NCBI RefSeq assembly: GCF_003284725.1
Contig: NZ_PGTO01000018.1
Coordinates: 1 to 64,000, forward strand
DNA length: 64,000 nucleotides
Source of the DNA: Paramagnetospirillum kuznetsovii
Lineage (GTDB): Bacteria; Pseudomonadota; Alphaproteobacteria; Rhodospirillales; Magnetospirillaceae
Direction of reading: 5' to 3'
The position numbers were made by a program, and so were the translations under genes. Positions 61,181-64,000 of the stretch are shown here, piece after piece. Position 1 is the stretch's first letter. The number at the start of each line of letters is the position of its first letter. The notes beneath the pieces are model-generated. The model saw only the letters and a program-made list of their open reading frames with translations. It was not told the origin of the DNA and made no database searches.

Positions 61181-62599
61181 ATGGGCTCGTGGCGGGTGTG
61201 GCTGTTGACGTTGACGCTTGCCCTTTGGGCAGGTGCGTCGTCGCATGCCGCGTGTACAGGAAAGCCGACCAATCCTGCCGATCTCGGGCAGTGCTCCGCC
61301 GCCGCCACGAACGGCGATGCGGTGGCCGCCCTGCTGTTGGGCGACGCCATGGCCGATATCGCAGGCCGCCTCTATGATCCGGTGGCCGCGCTGAGTTGGT
61401 GGGACCAGGCAGCCTCGGGCGGCAGTGCCGTCGCGTTGCGCCGATTGTTCGATGCTCACTGGTATGGCCGCGGCATCGCCAGGGATCCCGACAAGGCACG
61501 TCAATACGTCGATCGGGCGGCGGCGGAAGGCGCGCCTTGGGCTCGGCTGCTCAGGGCTCTGTTGCTGGAAGCGGATCATCCCGGCGATGCCGCCGACGCC
61601 TATAACGCCTTGGCCGCCGACGGCAATTGTCTGGCTCAACTCAGGCTGGCCCATGGCCATGATCGCGGCGGCTGGCTGGAAAAGAATCATGCCCAGGCGC
61701 TGTATTGGGCGCTGGTGGCCGCCGCCAATGCCCGCGTTCCCGGTCGCGCCGAGGGGCACCCGATGTTCGAAAGTCGCTTCCATTACGGTGATTGCGCCAC
61801 CGAGTCCTACTTCTTCAAGGCGGAAATGGCCAAATCCATGGCTGCCGACCTGAAATCGAAGGTGGAGACCTCCGCCGCCGCCTGGCGGCCGGGCCGTCTG
61901 CCCGATCGCCAAGGGCCGGTCGAGGTTGCCGCCGCCTTGGGCGTTGCCCCGGCCGGTCAAGGCGCGGCGGCGACGGGTGCGGCCAAGATGCCGCCCTGGC
62001 AGCCCCTGGCCGCCTCGCTCCGACGGAGCCCAGGCCGTGCCCAGGTGGGAGCGGAAGATGTGTTCGCCACCGTCGGCCGTGCCGTCCATGTGGTGGTGGC
62101 GGCTCGCAACGAGGATGACGTGAAGGCCAATCGCGTCCGCTACGGCTCGGCCGTCGCCATGGACGAGCGGACGCTGGTCACCAATTGCCACGTCATCGAC
62201 GAAATGCCGGTCATTTGGCTGCGCAAGGGCAATCTGGCGGTGAAGGCCACGCCCGCCGGGGGAGACGGCGACACCGACCGGTGTCTGCTCAGCGTTTCGC
62301 CGGGGCGGTTGTCGGCGGTTCCCGGGGTGCGGGCATGGGAGGATCTCAAGGTTGGCGAGACCGTCTATTCCATCGGCTCGCCGAAAGGGCTCGAAGCGAC
62401 CTTGGGCCAGGGACTGGTCTCGGGCCTGCGGACCATCAAGGGAGTCCGCTATGTCCAGACATCGGCGCCCATTTCGGCCGGGTCGTCGGGGGGCGGTCTG
62501 TTTGACTCCGCTGGCAATCTGGTGGGAATCACCACCTTCCACCTGCGCGATGCCGAAGGGTTGAATTTCGCCATCGCCATCGAGGAATATTTCCGCTGA
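61181..62599 (+). CDS. Secreted trypsin-like serine protease with Sel1-like repeats
   Basis: 472 residues with a signal peptide (about 1-24, ending SSHA). The N-terminal part has Sel1/TPR-like repeats, for example AVALRRLFDAHWYGRGIARD. The C-terminal half (about 285-472) is a trypsin-like protease: His in VTNCHVID, a possible Asp in DGDTDRCLL, and Ser in APISAGSSGGGLF. No PDZ domain follows. It probably acts in the periplasm. It ends back to back with the transglycosylase gene. Confidence 0.87.
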   Translation: MGSWRVWLLTLTLALWAGASSHAACTGKPTNPADLGQCSAAATNGDAVAALLLGDAMADIAGRLYDPVAALSWWDQAASGGSAVALRRLFDAHWYGRGIARDPDKARQYVDRAAAEGAPWARLLRALLLEADHPGDAADAYNALAADGNCLAQLRLAHGHDRGGWLEKNHAQALYWALVAAANARVPGRAEGHPMFESRFHYGDCATESYFFKAEMAKSMAADLKSKVETSAAAWRPGRLPDRQGPVEVAAALGVAPAGQGAAATGAAKMPPWQPLAASLRRSPGRAQVGAEDVFATVGRAVHVVVAARNEDDVKANRVRYGSAVAMDERTLVTNCHVIDEMPVIWLRKGNLAVKATPAGGDGDTDRCLLSVSPGRLSAVPGVRAWEDLKVGETVYSIGSPKGLEATLGQGLVSGLRTIKGVRYVQTSAPISAGSSGGGLFDSAGNLVGITTFHLRDAEGLNFAIAIEEYFR

Positions 62600-63565
62600 T
62601 CAAACGTCCTTGCCGGACTCGCCGACTGGGGGGGCGCCTCTCAGGCTGAGGCTGTCCGTTTTGCCGCTGGGTCCGGCCAGACTGGGGGCGGGGGGAATTC
62701 TGGCGGGGAAGAACGGGCTCTCCGGCTCGATGGCGCTGGCGAAGGAATTGGCCAAGACCGCGGCGGGCGCCGCCGCGGCGCTGGCGATGGCGGCCACCGC
62801 CTTGGTGGTCGGGGTTTCCTCGGTCGCGGCGATATAGACCGAGGACGCGGCTTCCGGTTCCGGCCGGGGCAGGGGACGCGGCGCCATGGCGGCGGCGAGA
62901 ACGGGCTGGGTGGCGCTGGCGTGATCCTCGCCCAGCGCCGTCTTGAAGCGCGCCTGGACCGTCTTGTAAAGCCCCGCCACCGTGCTTGCCTTGCGGAAGA
63001 CGTCGGGATTGGCGCGGGCGGCGTCGGGCAGCAGCGTGCGGGCGGAGTGGCGCGGATTATCCTCCATGCCCTCGATGACGCGGGCGGCGCCGGTGGCCCC
63101 AAGGAAGTGGGCGAGATAGAGGTCGGATGCAGTGGCGGCGCGCCCCAGGCGCTTTTCCAGCACCTGGGCGTTGTCCTTGGCGAATTCGGCCGCCATCATG
63201 GACGACAGCTTCGGATCCTTGCGTAGGTCGAGGATGGCCTTCTTCATGGCCTTGTCCTTGACGTCCCATTTGCCGTCGGCGCCCTTGACGATGGCATCGG
63301 CCTCTTTTTCCAGCCCGTGCTCGGCGCCATGGCGCTTGACCATGTCCAGCCAGGTGGGGGTGGTGAACTGGAACAGCCCGGCGGCGGAAGACCGGGTGTT
63401 GCGGGCATGGGGATTCAATCCGCTTTCCTGGGTGGCCTGGGCCAGCAGGTAATTGAAGGAGACGCCGGTGCTGTCGGCCGCTTCGCGGATGCCCGAAACG
63501 ACTCGGCCGCCCTTGGACGGCTCGGAGGATTGGGGGGTGACGATGTCGGTGGCAGGGCTTTGCAT
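62600..63565 (-). CDS. Lytic transglycosylase-like protein
   Basis: 321 residues. The SLT-like fold appears as LLAQATQESGLNPHARN (catalytic Glu in QESG) and SSAAGLFQFTTPTWLDMV. A long Ala/Pro-rich C-terminal tail of unknown role follows. No classical signal peptide is seen, which is unusual for an enzyme of the periplasm and recalls flagellum- or injection-related muramidases. Start taken at MQSPAT; a longer frame adds six residues. Confidence 0.85.
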   Translation of the reverse strand: MQSPATDIVTPQSSEPSKGGRVVSGIREAADSTGVSFNYLLAQATQESGLNPHARNTRSSAAGLFQFTTPTWLDMVKRHGAEHGLEKEADAIVKGADGKWDVKDKAMKKAILDLRKDPKLSSMMAAEFAKDNAQVLEKRLGRAATASDLYLAHFLGATGAARVIEGMEDNPRHSARTLLPDAARANPDVFRKASTVAGLYKTVQARFKTALGEDHASATQPVLAAAMAPRPLPRPEPEAASSVYIAATEETPTTKAVAAIASAAAAPAAVLANSFASAIEPESPFFPARIPPAPSLAGPSGKTDSLSLRGAPPVGESGKDV

Positions 63566-63697
63566 GGGACGCCTCGACTTCAACGCTCAGGGCGAACCAT
63601 AGCAGATAAAAGTTACCAAGAATCGACTCGTCGACGATGATTCATGATCGTGCGCATCGCACCGCGAAAACGCCTTGATCCATGGCGACTCTTTCTC

Positions 63698-63726
63698 TTG
63701 ACGGGGGGAGGCGGGATAAATAGGAT
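63698..63726 (+). promoter_or_regulatory. Promoter upstream of rpsL
   Basis: TTGACG, 17 bases, TAGGAT. The start would be near 63733, giving a leader of about 175 bases. Apart from this and the hairpin at 63838, the 344 bases between the transglycosylase and rpsL show no gene. Confidence 0.6.
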
Positions 63727-63837
63727 GCCGCCTTCCTGGGGGACCGGTGCGCGGCCGTTGGTCGTTCGCCGATGCCACGGGGACCATGAGACAATAATTT
63801 CAACGCCGAACGGGTCGGCGATCGAAGCCCGAAGAAA

Positions 63838-63870
63838 GCCCCGGTAGGATGCTACCGGCGGGTTTTTTTT
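63838..63870 (+). terminator. Terminator-like hairpin in the rpsL leader
   Basis: CCGGTAG pairs with CTACCGG around GATG, extended by CC/GG pairs, and is followed by eight Ts. It lies between the promoter and rpsL, so it may act as an attenuator of the str operon or end an upstream transcript. Confidence 0.75.
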
Positions 63871-63909
63871 CTTGGTTACGTCGATTTCGTGTGAAGGGAA
63901 AGTGACTGA

Positions 63910-64000
63910 ATGCCCACGATCAATCAATTGATCCGTAAGCCGCGCCAGCCAGTGGCGGCGCGCAATAAGGTGCCCGCCATGGAAGCCTGCCCGCAGAAGC
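63910..64000 (+). CDS. rpsL: 30S ribosomal protein S12, 3' partial
   Basis: The first 30 residues are visible, starting [14 protein letters not shown], the near-invariant S12 N-terminus. It continues past the window end. A GAAGGGAA ribosome site precedes the ATG. The str operon (rpsG, fusA, tuf) would be expected beyond. Confidence 0.98.
   Translation, partial: MPTINQLIRKPRQPVAARNKVPAMEACPQK

Noticed and set aside
63644-63847. 67-codon ORF in the rpsL leader
   Set aside because: It overlaps the proposed promoter and terminator-like hairpin, is Arg/Pro-rich and has no ribosome site.
1-64000. tRNA or rRNA genes
   Set aside because: I looked for cloverleaf-like stretches in the intergenic gaps and saw none I could support by eye; a covariance-model scan would settle this.

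Overview
The window is GC-rich chromosomal DNA from an alphaproteobacterium, most likely a Magnetospirillum-type member of the Rhodospirillales. This rests on recognised gene families: a phasin like those on polyhydroxyalkanoate granules of Rhodospirillum and Magnetospirillum, Hyb-type uptake and HupUV-type sensory hydrogenases, two hemerythrins, many signalling proteins and a clpS-clpA pair. No 16S rRNA gene is present, so the genus is an inference.

Layout. 1-11.3 kb: the C-terminal part of a giant secreted VCBS/RTX adhesin, a Ser/Thr kinase, a small flagellar rod-like protein, phenylacetate-CoA ligase, a hypothetical protein, a hemerythrin and an HI0933-type flavoprotein. 11.3-12.1 kb: a GIY-YIG gene set between copies of a dispersed inverted repeat. 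12.1-25.8 kb: a 14-gene minus-strand [NiFe] hydrogenase locus (hybOABC, hybD, hupF, hupK, hypABFCDE, hoxX), headed by a textbook sigma-54 promoter. 26.5-28.2 kb: a scar made of a truncated AraC regulator, an unidentified fragment, a truncated hemerythrin and an integrase C-terminus. 28.3-30.7 kb: the H2-sensing hydrogenase HupUV. 30.8-35.4 kb: a chemoreceptor and a bifunctional GH17/GT2 beta-glucan synthase. 35.5-49 kb: housekeeping genes (uvrD/pcrA, prmA, a DacA-type carboxypeptidase, phasin, clpS-clpA, rpsI-rplM) with small regulators and dispersed repeats. 49.2-54.4 kb: a molybdopterin oxidoreductase operon with fdhD, resembling phenylacetyl-CoA:acceptor oxidoreductase PadBCD. 54.5-61 kb: a signalling block with a PAS histidine kinase, a lipoprotein, an RsbU/RsbW/RsbV-like partner switch and a chemoreceptor carrying a c-type haem motif. 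61-64 kb: a trypsin-like protease, a lytic transglycosylase and the start of rpsL behind a promoter and a terminator-like leader hairpin.

How the genes may work together. HupUV probably senses H2 and, through a kinase/NtrC-type regulator pair not in the window, drives the sigma-54 promoter of the hyb/hyp operon. HybOABC then feeds electrons from H2 into the quinone pool. PaaK (about 8 kb) and the PadBCD-like complex (about 50 kb) could form consecutive steps of anaerobic phenylacetate oxidation. The most unusual items are the haem-type chemoreceptor beside the partner switch, the Kae1-domain-only HypF, HoxX paired with a hydrogenase that lacks the oxygen-tolerance cysteine, paired TGC motifs around the phasin promoter, and the recombination scar between the two hydrogenase loci.
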